A stretch of 64,000 bases of DNA from contig NZ_CP053452.2 in NCBI RefSeq assembly GCF_013128195.2, positions 3,782,001 to 3,846,000 of the forward strand, in the 5' to 3' direction. A model generated the notes under the pieces. The model did no database searches. It saw only the letters and a program-made list of their open reading frames with translations, and was not told the DNA's origin. This stretch comes from Frigoriglobus tundricola. Its GTDB lineage: Bacteria; Planctomycetota; Planctomycetia; Gemmatales; Gemmataceae. Positions 1 to 8,148 of the stretch are shown in pieces (position 1 is the stretch's first letter; each line of letters opens with the position of its first letter). Both the position numbers and the translations under genes were made by a program.

Positions 1-2287
1 CCTGGGCGGCCTCGGCGGGCTGGTTCTGCTCGCGGAGCAGCGTGGCGAGGTAGATGTAGCCCAGCGGAGCGGCCGGCGACTTCTGGAGCGGGTCGGTCGC
101 GAACTGGCGCAGCGCGTTGATCGCGTTCCCCTTGTCGCCCTGAAGGGCCAGCACCTTCGCGCGCTCCAGGTGCGCGGTGCCCACGAGCGGGGACCGCTTG
201 AACTCGTTATCGAGCTTCTCGAACGCGGCGCGGGCCTTGCTGAGCGCCTCGTTCCGCTCGTTGCCCGGCTGCAACTGGATCGCCAGCCGCTTGTGGCAGT
301 AGCCCTGCTTCAGAACGGCGTCGGCGGTCTGCTCGGCCCGCGGGTTGGCCGCGACGAAGGCGTCGAGCAGCGCCACGGCGGCGCCGAGCTTCTCGCGGAG
401 CATGTTGTCCTGGAGCGCGTCTTCGGCCTTCGCGGGCGCGGTGCGGATGAGGCAGTCCGCCAGGACGTAGGGCACCGGCGCGAGGTCGCCGCTGCGCTCC
501 GCGGCCGGGACCGACTCCAGCACCTTGATCGCCTTCTCCCAGTCCTCGACCGCGACGGCGCAGAGCGCCTGGCCGAACTTCGCCCGGTTCACGCGGTCGA
601 ACTCGGGGTACTTCGTAACGACTTCTGTGTACCGGGTCGCGGCGTCGGCGAACGCGGTCTTCGCGTCGGCGGGCTTGTTCTCCTTCACAAAGCCTTCCGC
701 TTTTGCGTAGGCGTTTTCGGCGGCGCGGAACAGCACCAGCGGCATGAGGGTGCTGTTCGGGAACTGCTGCTTGAAGAGCGCGATGCGGGCCTCGGAAGCG
801 GAGAGGTCGCCCGCGAGGTGGTAGGCGGCGATGAGCCGCTGGAGCGTCTCCTCTGCTTTAGCGGGCAGCAGTTTCTCGTTCCAAATGGTCTCGTAGATGC
901 CTGCCGCGTCCTTGGGGAGCTTCGCGGCGAGGTGCGTGTCGGCGAGTTCGAGGAGCATCTCGGCGCGGCGGGCCTTGGCCTCGGCGTCGCCCTGATTGGC
1001 CCTGTCGGTCGCGGCGCGGAGCGTGCCGATCGCGGTGTTGTACGCGTGCGCGCGCTGGTCCCGGTTGTTCGGATCGACCTGCGCGGCGAGCCCGGCTTGC
1101 GCTTTGCCGGTCCAGAAGAGCGCCTGGTCCGCGAGCCGCGCGTGGCCCGTCAGCGGGTGCAGCGTCTTCACCGCCGGCTCGAATTGCTTCGTTTGCACCT
1201 GGCAGAAGCCGAGCCGGAGCTTCGCGTCGTCCTTCAGCGGCGACGCCGAGTAGTCCCGGCCGAACGCCTCGAACTTGAGCTGCGCCTCGCCGAACTTACC
1301 GGCCTCGTAGTTGAGGCACGCGCCGTAGAACGCGCTGCCCGCGACGTAATCCGGGGCCGGCTTGTGCGCCAGTTGTTCGAGCCGGGCCTTTTCGAACGGG
1401 TCGTTCTTGAGGCGCTCGGGGTGCTTCAGCGCCTCGACGGCCGCGTCCTTCTGCCTGGCGTACTCGGCGATGACGGCGTCGAACGCGGCCGCGGCCTCGG
1501 CGCTTTCGCCCTGCGCCGCGTGGACCCGGCCGAGGAGGTAGCGCGCGTGCGGCCCGTAGGGCCGGTCGAACGGGGCGAGTTGACCGAGCGCCTTGCCGGC
1601 CCCCGGGATGTCGTTCAGAAGGAAACTCGCGGTGCCGTAGTAGTACAGGCCGAGCGGGCGGGACGTGCTCTTGGCGTAGGTCGCGTCCTTCACGAACGGT
1701 TCCGCGGTCGCTCGCGCCTCCTTCACTTTTCCGACGCGCAGTTCCATCTCGGCGCTGTCGCACCGCGCGCGGGCGGCCCACTCGGTATCCGGGGGGCTCT
1801 TCTTTTCGAACGCCTCGCGGGCCCGGGTGAAGAGTTTCGCGGCCTCGGTGAATTTGCCGTTGGCGGCCTGCGTGCGCTGCGGCATCTCGTTGGAGTGCGC
1901 GGCGCCTTCGGCGAGGTCCTTGTGCCCCAGCCCGCGCTGGCACACGCCGGCGTAGTAGAGCGCGAGCGCCCGGTCCGGGAACTTCGCGTCGCCGGCCGGG
2001 GGGCCGAACGCTTCGAGCGCCTTCTGGAAGTTGCGGTCGGAGAGATCGAGGAGCGCGAGGCCGAGGCCGTACCGGGCGGCGTTCGCGTCCTTGGAACCTC
2101 CGAACTTGGCGAGCAGCTCGGTGAACCGCTCCGCGGCGAACTGCGGGTGGCCCTCGTTGTACGCCTTCCGCCCCGCGTTCAGGAGCGCTTCCGCCTGCTG
2201 GTCGGGCGTGGGCTGTGCCCCCGCTACCGTTTGGAAAACGGCAACGAGCAGAAGCGCGGCGCAACCGCGAGTGCGGGGACTGAGCAT
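1..2287 (-). CDS. TPR-repeat secreted protein (3' end cut by window edge)
   Basis: The reverse strand is open from an ATG at 2287 to the left edge, at least 762 residues without a stop. It begins with a signal peptide (MLSPRTRGCAALLLVAVFQ, then Ala-rich AGAQ). The remainder is helical tetratricopeptide-like repeats with the usual Ala/Gly/Leu/Tyr spacing, for example ARYGLGLALLDL, ALALYYAGVCQRGLG and GYIYLATLLREQ. Such YbgF/BamD-like TPR proteins act as periplasmic or envelope scaffolds; the partner here is unknown. A long forward-strand open frame over the same DNA is only a codon-bias shadow. The C-terminus lies outside the window. The TPR call is firm; any function beyond protein-protein binding would be a guess. 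Confidence 0.85.
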   Translation of the reverse strand, partial: MLSPRTRGCAALLLVAVFQTVAGAQPTPDQQAEALLNAGRKAYNEGHPQFAAERFTELLAKFGGSKDANAARYGLGLALLDLSDRNFQKALEAFGPPAGDAKFPDRALALYYAGVCQRGLGHKDLAEGAAHSNEMPQRTQAANGKFTEAAKLFTRAREAFEKKSPPDTEWAARARCDSAEMELRVGKVKEARATAEPFVKDATYAKSTSRPLGLYYYGTASFLLNDIPGAGKALGQLAPFDRPYGPHARYLLGRVHAAQGESAEAAAAFDAVIAEYARQKDAAVEALKHPERLKNDPFEKARLEQLAHKPAPDYVAGSAFYGACLNYEAGKFGEAQLKFEAFGRDYSASPLKDDAKLRLGFCQVQTKQFEPAVKTLHPLTGHARLADQALFWTGKAQAGLAAQVDPNNRDQRAHAYNTAIGTLRAATDRANQGDAEAKARRAEMLLELADTHLAAKLPKDAAGIYETIWNEKLLPAKAEETLQRLIAAYHLAGDLSASEARIALFKQQFPNSTLMPLVLFRAAENAYAKAEGFVKENKPADAKTAFADAATRYTEVVTKYPEFDRVNRAKFGQALCAVAVEDWEKAIKVLESVPAAERSGDLAPVPYVLADCLIRTAPAKAEDALQDNMLREKLGAAVALLDAFVAANPRAEQTADAVLKQGYCHKRLAIQLQPGNERNEALSKARAAFEKLDNEFKRSPLVGTAHLERAKVLALQGDKGNAINALRQFATDPLQKSPAAPLGYIYLATLLREQNQPAEAAQ

Positions 2288-2533
2288 CGGGGTGCATCTC
2301 CCAGGCAGAAAAGAGCGGGCGCGGCGGGCGAGCGACGGCGTGGGAACCGGTCGGCGGTGGTGGAGGATCGTGCCCCGGCCGTGGCAGCGGCGACTGGAGG
2401 GGGTGACAGCGACCCGTTCGATCAATGTTGCGCGAAACGGCCGAGCGAGTCAACCACCGGCCGCAGAAATCCCCCGATCGTTACAGAGCGGCGCCCGGCA
2501 GGTACAATAGCGCCACCGCAGAGGAACTCGACA

Positions 2534-3154
2534 ATGGCTTTCGGTGACTTTCAGTACCCGGCCGTCGTTCAGCAGTTCGGGCTGACGTGGCACACCGCAA
2601 GTGACCTTTTTGCCGGCGTACAGGGCGTGGCACCGTCTCCGCACGTGCAACAGACCACGGCCGTTGTTTCTCAACTGGCTACGATCGTGAACACCGAGAA
2701 GGCCCGGAGCGAATGGATGATTGCTCCCATCTTGGGCGATTTGTGGGCGCGCTACCGCGGCCAGATCTCGCTCTTTTCCGGAGTGGACTTTCAGGCCGAT
2801 CCCGCGGCCCGGCTGAACGGGTTCTGCGACTTTCTCATCGCCCGCGCCCCGCAACAGCCTCAGATCATCGCCCCCGTTATGGTGATCTTCGAGGCGAAGA
2901 AGGAGAACATCAACGACGGGTTGGGCCAGTGCATCGCGGGCATGGTCGGCGCGCAGCGGTTCAACCAGCGCACGAACGCGCCGGTCGATTCCGTCTACGG
3001 GTGTGTGACGTCCGGCACGGCGTGGAAGTTTTTGCGCGTGACCGCGAGTACGCTGGTTTATGACCTGATCGAGTACGAGTTCGCGCAAGTGGACCGCATC
3101 CTCGGCATCCTCACGCACGTGGTCGGTCCGCCGCCGGCGCAGGTCGCGGCGTGA
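2534..3154 (+). CDS. orphan PD-(D/E)XK nuclease-like protein
   Basis: 206 residues from an ATG at 2534. The middle holds a core like that of PD-(D/E)XK nucleases: Glu60 in SEWMIAPIL, Asp99 in GFCDFLIA, then a hydrophobic strand VMVIFEAKK with Glu120 and Lys122. The D-(x20)-E-x-K spacing and the strand placement fit restriction-endonuclease-type folds, including proteins annotated as type I restriction HsdR-N or DUF4268-like. There is no methyltransferase, specificity subunit or helicase nearby, so it is not part of a visible restriction system. The gene is compact with no signal peptide, so it is cytoplasmic. It converges on the PHP phosphoesterase 2 bases away. Nuclease activity is inferred from motifs only. 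Confidence 0.6.
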   Translation: MAFGDFQYPAVVQQFGLTWHTASDLFAGVQGVAPSPHVQQTTAVVSQLATIVNTEKARSEWMIAPILGDLWARYRGQISLFSGVDFQADPAARLNGFCDFLIARAPQQPQIIAPVMVIFEAKKENINDGLGQCIAGMVGAQRFNQRTNAPVDSVYGCVTSGTAWKFLRVTASTLVYDLIEYEFAQVDRILGILTHVVGPPPAQVAA

Positions 3155-3156
3155 GG

Positions 3157-3936
3157 TCAGCCGCCGAAGAGGCGCGTGAACCAGCCCCGGCGCGGCGGAC
3201 ACGGCGGCACCGTGAACGGCTCGCCCTCCAGAACCGCTCGGCCCCATTCGCCCGCGATCCGTCGGGCCTGTGCCCGGCCCACCCACTTCGCCAGCCGGGC
3301 GACCCCGGCCGCCAGCACCGGGCGCCGGCGGTCGATGCCGTGCCCGTCGGACCCCAACAGGTGGATGAAGCCGCACTTCGCCCACCGCTCCAGTGCCTCG
3401 TCCTGTCCGGGCTCCCACGGGTCCGCCAGCGCGCGGGCGGTCACCTGGATCCGACACCCGGCCGCGATCCACTGCGCCGTCAGGGCCGGGTCGTCGAGCA
3501 GCGGCCCGTAGCGCTCCGCGTGCGCGACGATCAGGCCCACGCCTTCGGGCTTCAGCGCCTCCGCCAGCGGCAGGACGTCGACGAATTTGTCGTGCGGCAT
3601 CTCCACGAGGAGCCACTGCCGGTGGTCCCCGACGGAGAGCAACCGGCCCGCCCGCCACTCGTCGAGCGTGGCGGGGGTGAGCATGATCTCGCCGGTGGGG
3701 TGAACCGAGAGCGGGATCTTTTGCTCCGCGAGTTGAACTGCGAGTGCGGCGGCGGCGGCGCGGAGCCGGTCGGCGGTGTTGTCGGGGTAGCCGGGGTTCT
3801 GGTGCGCGAGGGCCGTCGCGTGGCGGACGCCCTCGGCGACGAGCAAGCGGCACATGGCCAGAGCGACGTCGGGCGTGGGCGGTCCGTCGTCGAGACCCGC
3901 GAGTAAATGAACGTGTGTGTCCGCGAGGGGAACCAT
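3157..3936 (-). CDS. CpsB/CapC-type PHP-domain phosphoesterase (tyrosine-phosphatase family)
   Basis: 259 residues. The N-terminus carries the PHP signature DTHVHLLAGLDDGP, which matches the D-x-H-x-H-x-LPG-x-DDG start of CpsB/YwqE manganese-dependent protein-tyrosine phosphatases. Later metal-ligand regions are visible as VEMPH, IVAHAERY and the C-terminal GSDGHG. In other bacteria such enzymes dephosphorylate the tyrosine kinase that controls capsule or exopolysaccharide export. No kinase or polysaccharide cluster lies beside it here, so the substrate is open. The frame stays open upstream to 3990. I chose the ATG at 3936 because the family places its metal motif within a few residues of the start; ATG 3951 is also possible. 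Confidence 0.75.
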   Translation of the reverse strand: MVPLADTHVHLLAGLDDGPPTPDVALAMCRLLVAEGVRHATALAHQNPGYPDNTADRLRAAAAALAVQLAEQKIPLSVHPTGEIMLTPATLDEWRAGRLLSVGDHRQWLLVEMPHDKFVDVLPLAEALKPEGVGLIVAHAERYGPLLDDPALTAQWIAAGCRIQVTARALADPWEPGQDEALERWAKCGFIHLLGSDGHGIDRRRPVLAAGVARLAKWVGRAQARRIAGEWGRAVLEGEPFTVPPCPPRRGWFTRLFGG

Positions 3937-4601
3937 AACAGACCGGCTCATTCCGCAAACGGCGCTGAGGGCGCGGGTGTCGTCACACATTGCCGGCTCG
4001 TCGGGCGGGGCGTCCCGTCCGAGACAGCAAGTTCGGAAATCAATAGCCCGGAACCGGCGTCGCGAACAGAGTCGCGTTCCACAACCGGTCGGAAGAATGG
4101 CACGCCCGTGTCCTTGGCGCTGAGGTCGCAGGTTCTGGGCCGCTTTGTGTGTTTCGGCTATGTACCGGCATCGGGGCGGGCTTCACACGATCAACTGTAG
4201 CACGGCCAAAGATCGCGGAAGAGGCGTATCAGCCCGGATCTCGCGGATTCGCACGGCTTTTCTGTGTTTGGGAGCAGGAGCTTGCGCCGTTTATCGGCTT
4301 TTTTTTTCTGGTAACGACCTGGTGTAACGTGATGAGGTGCCGACGGTGGTGCCGAACGGCGCGAACGTTTAGATGGGGGCTTTCTCACCGTGCGAGCGCC
4401 TGCGTCGTGGGGACGGCCAAGCGGATCACCCGTCTCCGACGGCTTTCGGTCCGAAGGACCGGGCTCCCTCAGCCCGAGATGGCCCCCTCCGATCCCCGGC
4501 CGTTGGCCGGGGCTGAGGAAGCCCGGTCCTTCAGACCGGCCGGTGGGGCCAACGGACGGCCCGTCGCGTCGAGCGAGAGCCCGACGCGACGCTGAGGAGT
4601 T
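3937..4601. other. gene-free stretch between divergent/convergent neighbours
   Basis: About 660 bases with no convincing coding sequence on either strand. It holds the upstream region of the PHP gene on the left and the nested palindrome at 4447-4538 on the right. A T-rich run near 4305-4315 lowers the local GC content. No other structure was recognised. Confidence 0.6.
4447..4538. repeat. nested palindromic repeat
   Basis: A 28-base left arm (4447-4474) pairs with 4511-4538 at 26 of 28 positions. Inside lies a second perfect hairpin, CCCCGGCC (4494-4501) with GGCCGGGG (4505-4512) around a GTT loop. The hairpin-within-hairpin layout is typical of mobile intergenic palindromes. It sits just downstream of the secreted protein that ends at 4602, so it may also terminate that transcript. 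Confidence 0.7.
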
Positions 4602-5681
4602 TCACCTGTTCGGCGCCGGTTCGCCCTTTGGCTCTTTTGCTGGCTTCTGCTTCCAGAACTCGGTCAGCGTGGGTGCGTCCGCGGGTGCCGATTCGCGGCT
4701 GCTGACCAGCAACCCGTATTCGCGAACGTAGAAGTGGTACTTGATGACCCCCGTGTTGGTTTGAACGATGGCGTTGTCCTCGAACAACTGGAGCCACGCC
4801 CCAACCGGAAGCATTTCGCCCTCCGAGTCGATCGCGGCGGGACGCTGCCGAACACCGTTCAGGTTCTTGGGGTCAATTATCGCCTGTGCCGGCAGTGTAC
4901 CGCGCACCGGAACGTCAAGCCCGAGCGCGGCGTCTTTCAGCATCCCGCGCACCGGTACGTCCAACCCGGCTTCCTTCTTGAAGATCTCCAGCGCTTGCGT
5001 GAACGTGACCTCCTGGCCCCTGGGTCCGAGCTTCACCGGCTTGTCCAGCGCCGCCCGGATGCGGTCGGGAATCGGTCCTTTGACCGTGTTCCGCTCCCGT
5101 ACCGCATGCAGGAAGAGGGCGTCGGCCAGTGGATCCGTGGGCGGGTTCTGGGTGAGGAACCGCAGCACGGACTCAACCGCCTCATGTGTCGTGGGGGGCG
5201 CAGCTCCGCTCGTGCCCACGAGGCTCGCGCCAGTGAGCAGTTTCAGTTCGGCCTCGGCCGCCGCAAGAGCCGCTTGTGCCCGCTGAAGTGCGAGTTGCTC
5301 GATCAGTAGCTCGCCTGCCGAGACGACGGGGTTGCTGGCGCCGCGCAGTCGTTGGATGTTCTGAAACTTTATTTCCGCAACCTCGACCGCGTTCTTGTTC
5401 AGGTCGACCGCCGCCTTCAGCGCTGTCACCTTCTGTGCGACCGCGAGACGCGCTTTCGCCAGTTCGGCCTCGGCCAGTTGAATCTTGGCCCGCGCCATCT
5501 TCACGTCCGGGTCGTTCGCCAGCGCCGCGGCGATGGCCGCGTCGGTGGAGTCGGCCGGCTTTTTCTCCGCCTTCTTGACGTCGGCCTTGGGCGTCGAGGG
5601 GGGCGGCGGCGGTTGGCCGATCGCCATCGTGGCGAGTACCGTCAGCGCGAGGAGCGCGCTACCCGTTAGTCGTTTTCGCAT
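4602..5681 (-). CDS. secreted coiled-coil protein of unknown function
   Basis: 359 residues starting at ATG 5681 with a clear signal peptide (MRKRLTGSALLALTVLATMAIG), then a Pro/Lys linker. Residues about 50-150 are Ala/Glu/Lys/Leu-rich helix (for example KIQLAEAELAKARLAVAQ), resembling the hairpin helices of TolC-like or membrane-fusion proteins, but too short for a TolC barrel. The C-terminal half carries two near-identical DVPVRG segments and ends VREYGLLVSSRE. It overlaps by a few bases the end of the frameshifted membrane gene that follows the ECF sigma gene, so all three look like one transcript. I do not recognise a named family; periplasmic location is inferred. Confidence 0.7.
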   Translation of the reverse strand: MRKRLTGSALLALTVLATMAIGQPPPPPSTPKADVKKAEKKPADSTDAAIAAALANDPDVKMARAKIQLAEAELAKARLAVAQKVTALKAAVDLNKNAVEVAEIKFQNIQRLRGASNPVVSAGELLIEQLALQRAQAALAAAEAELKLLTGASLVGTSGAAPPTTHEAVESVLRFLTQNPPTDPLADALFLHAVRERNTVKGPIPDRIRAALDKPVKLGPRGQEVTFTQALEIFKKEAGLDVPVRGMLKDAALGLDVPVRGTLPAQAIIDPKNLNGVRQRPAAIDSEGEMLPVGAWLQLFEDNAIVQTNTGVIKYHFYVREYGLLVSSRESAPADAPTLTEFWKQKPAKEPKGEPAPNR

Positions 5682-6232
5682 CGGTTTTCTCCTTGAATGC
5701 CGCGTTCTTGAGGGACGTCAGCAGCCACGAATCGGTCGGCTCCGGTGACAGCACGGAGGGACCGCCACGGGCGAGGAACAGTCGGTAGCAGCGGGCCGCG
5801 TTGGTGTAATCCTGCTCGTGGGTGAGGTACCGGTCGCCGGCCTGATGGTAGAGCGTGGCGGCCGTCGCCGCGTCGTCGGCTTGCTCGGCCGCGAGTTCGA
5901 GCCGGCCGGCCGTCGCGGGTGCGTCGGGCGGCCGCGGCCGGTCGGCCGATCCGCCCGCGACCGGAACGGGAATCGGAACCGGCACGGCCACCACTTCGAC
6001 CACCACTTCCGGTGCTCGAACGGCCGGGTCGGGCGCCCGCCACACGCCCACTCCCACTCCGGCCGCGAACACCGCCGCCACGCCCGCCGTCCGCACGACC
6101 CGCCCGCGCCCACCAACGGCGCACGAGCCGGCGCTGCGTGCGGCCGAGGACCGCGTCGCGCAGAGCGGCGTCGGTCGCCGGTGCTTCGACCGGCGCAAGC
6201 AGTTCGGTGAGGTCGTCGTGTGGCTCAGTCAT
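5659..6232 (-). pseudogene. sigma-linked membrane protein (anti-sigma-like), apparent frameshift
   Basis: Two frames join into one plausible protein. The N-terminus, from ATG 6232, reads MTEPHDDLTELLAPVEAP and continues to RLVRRWWARA. The next frame continues with a transmembrane stretch (VRTAGVAAVFAAGVGVGV), a Val/Pro linker, a TPR-like helix pair around TAATLYHQAGDRYL, and the C-terminus TDAKTTNG. Joining them needs one base removed near 6115, in a GC-rich run. Its ATG overlaps the sigma stop as ATGA, the classic layout of an anti-sigma or sigma-associated membrane protein. No zinc-binding anti-sigma motif is present. Either the sequence has an indel error or the gene is freshly broken. Confidence 0.6.
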
Positions 6233-6777
6233 TGGTCTTCTCGAAGGCTTCGCGGAACGCCTGCCGGGCGCGCGAGCAACGACTCGACGGCCTTCGGCGA
6301 GTCGGCCCGCGCCGCCGCGATCTCGTCCACCGTCAGCCGGTCCAGGTACTTCGCCCGCAGCACGCGCTCGTAGTGGTCGGGCAGAGCGGCCAGGGCGGCG
6401 GCCACGCGCTCGGCCGTGTCGGTCGTGGCGCCGGGATCAACCGCCGGCCGGTCGTCGGCGGGCGCGAGGGGGCGGACGCGTGCCGCCCGCCGGCCCCGGG
6501 CGCGGATCGCGCTCCGGGTGGCGTTGGACACGATCCCGCACAGCCAGTCGAAGAACGCGCCCTTCGCCGGGTCGAAGCCGCCGAGACGCCGCACCGCCAC
6601 GAGCCACGTTTCCTGGACCACGTCGTCGGCGAGGTCGCGCAGCCCGCCGCACCGCCAGCGGGCGTAGGCGGCGAGGCGGTCGAAGTGCGCGTCGTACCAC
6701 TGCCGCCACGCCTCGGCGTCGCCCGCCAGCACCGCGTCGCGGATCGCCCGCTCGCGCCAGATGTCGCCGTCGGTCAT
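6229..6777 (-). CDS. ECF RNA polymerase sigma factor
   Basis: 182 residues from ATG 6777 (MTDGDIWRERAIRDAV). Sigma region 2 is clear: DLADDVVQETWLVAVRRL followed by FFDWLCGI. Region 4 helix-turn-helix reads LPDHYERVLRAKYLDRLTVDEIAAA and then SPKAVESLLAR. The frame is open further upstream to 6909, but that part is encoded by a palindromic repeat and is not credible. The last residues (PAGVPRSLREDQ) are unusual: shifting frame two bases earlier in the CGCGCG run near 6268 would give RARQAFREAFEKTND, the normal ECF ending. It is translationally coupled to the downstream membrane protein and probably controls this small operon. Confidence 0.88.
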   Translation of the reverse strand: MTDGDIWRERAIRDAVLAGDAEAWRQWYDAHFDRLAAYARWRCGGLRDLADDVVQETWLVAVRRLGGFDPAKGAFFDWLCGIVSNATRSAIRARGRRAARVRPLAPADDRPAVDPGATTDTAERVAAALAALPDHYERVLRAKYLDRLTVDEIAAARADSPKAVESLLARPAGVPRSLREDQ

Positions 6778-7114
6778 CACCGGCCCCGCAACCGTGGTCC
6801 GCACCCGGATATTGTCCGCGGCGGGGAAAATCCTTCGCGGGAAATCAGTGGGCAGAGGACAGAGGACAGAGGACAGAAGAAGAACGAACCACAGAGACAC
6901 AGAGAGCACAGAGAGAAAGGCAAAACCTGAGACAAAAGCGGAGTGGAATTATTCCGTCCTTCTCTCGGCCTTTTTCTTCCTCTGTGCTCTCGTGTCTCTG
7001 TGGTTCGTTCTTCTTCTGTCCTCTGTCCTCTGTCCTCTGTCCTCTGCCCTCTGTTCTCCGTTCTCGGCTCCTCTAAACTGCCTACTGTTCCCAACCGGGC
7101 GGAGAGGCCGCGCC
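6778..7114. other. shared upstream region of the sigma gene and the Sua5-phosphatase gene
   Basis: About 340 bases between divergent genes. Most of it is the long palindrome at 6853-7039 and its CTCTGTC tandem tail. GGCGGAGAGG at about 7099-7108 is the likely ribosome site for the gene starting at 7115. Promoters for both genes must lie in the remaining bases or within the palindrome; none could be assigned. Confidence 0.5.
6853..7039. repeat. long perfect inverted repeat, 48-bp arms
   Basis: Bases 6853-6900 are an exact reverse complement of 6992-7039. The arms are built of GAGGACA units followed by a mixed core (AGAAGAACGAACCACAGAGA). The right arm carries one further CTCTGTC unit beyond the match, so copy number differs between arms. 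The spacer also shows weaker pairing (AGAGAGCACAGAG with CTCTGTGCTCT). It could form a large cruciform or RNA hairpin between two divergent genes. Confidence 0.9.
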
Positions 7115-8148
7115 ATGCCGATCGTGATCGACTGGAGCCCAGCCGTCGATCCGTCCGACGTGGTGCGGGAGGTGCGGGACGTTCTCGCGGCCGGCGCGGC
7201 GGTCGTGCTGCCGGGGGACTGCGGGTATCTGGCGCTGTGGAGGCCCGGCACGCGCGTAGAATTAACTCCACCGGCGCTGCTCGCGTGGGGACCGGACGAT
7301 GCGGCCGCGCTCGGCCTGCCCGTCCCGCCCGCGCGCGCGCGCGCCTGATGCTGCGGGCGTGGCCCGCCCCGCTGGTGATCGAACTCCCGGCGCCCGCGGG
7401 CGTGCCCGCGACGGTGAACGGCTTCGCCCGCTTCCGGTGCCCCGAACACCCGCTGTTCGACCTGGTGATTCCGGCCGTCGCCGGGCTCGGCCCGGTCCTC
7501 GTAGCGGACTCTCGCGATGCGACCGCGGACGCCACAACCCAGCGGCTCGGCGAAACGGTCGGAGTGGTGGTTAACGCGGGCACGCGGCCGGTTCTCGCGC
7601 CGACGGTGGTCCGCGCCGCCGACGCCGGGTGGGCGGTGACCGAGGCCGGCGCGTTCCCCCCGGCCGAGATCGAGCGGCTGGCCGCCCGGATCGTGCTGTT
7701 CGTGTGTACGGGCAACACCTGCCGCAGTCCGCTGGCCGAAGCGCTGGCGAAGAAGCTGCTCGCCGACCGGCTCGGCTGCACCGCGGACGAGTTACCGGCT
7801 CGGGGCTTCTGGGTGCTGTCCGCGGGGGTCGCGGCCTACGGGGGCGGAGCGGCGTCCGAGGAATCGGTGGCGGTCGCGGCGGAGCTGGGCGCGGACCTGG
7901 GAGGGCACTCCAGTCGCCCGGTCAACCCGCAACTGCTGATGGCCGCCGACGACGTGATCGCGATGACGCAGGGCCACCTGCACGCGCTGGCCGCCCGGTA
8001 CCCGGGGATCGGCCCGGCGGCCCGGTTGCTCTGCGGGGACGAGGATCTGGACGACCCGATCGGCGCCGACGCGGAGGTGTACCGGGCGTGCGCCCGGACC
8101 ATTCTCCTGCACCTGGGGCGAATACTTCCAGAATGGGTGGGGTCATGA
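7115..8148 (+). pseudogene. Sua5/YciO-like domain fused to low-molecular-weight protein phosphatase; apparent frameshift in a GC run
   Basis: ATG 7115 follows GGCGGAGAGG. The first frame gives MPIVIDWSPAVDPSDVVREV and AAVVLPGDCGYLALW, then stops at 7346-7348 just after a (GC) dinucleotide run. Removing two bases from that run restores LMLRAWPAPLVIELPAP, the Sua5 RLM-x-x-WPGPLT region, and the rest of a threonylcarbamoyl-AMP synthase-like fold (FARFRCPEHPLFDLV, LGETVGVVVNAG). The C-terminal half is a complete low-molecular-weight tyrosine/arginine phosphatase: P-loop VLFVCTGNTCRSPLAEA and the distal DDPIGADAEVY acid. The Sua5 part lacks the usual K-x-R substrate-binding motif, so it may be inactive. 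Its stop overlaps the rpiB start as ATGA. Confidence 0.75.

Noticed and set aside
170-2533. Long forward-strand open frame over the left part of the window
   Set aside because: It is the antisense shadow of the TPR gene; composition is Arg/Gly/Leu/Val-rich and only its last 206 residues (from 2534) look like a protein.
6778-6909. N-terminal extension of the ECF sigma factor to 6909
   Set aside because: The extension is encoded within the palindromic repeat and gives a hydrophobic peptide unlike any sigma factor; ATG 6777 starts the conserved part.
7115-8148. Programmed ribosomal frameshifting in the Sua5-phosphatase gene
   Set aside because: No slippery heptamer is present, and the break is at a simple GC run, where indels or errors are more likely.
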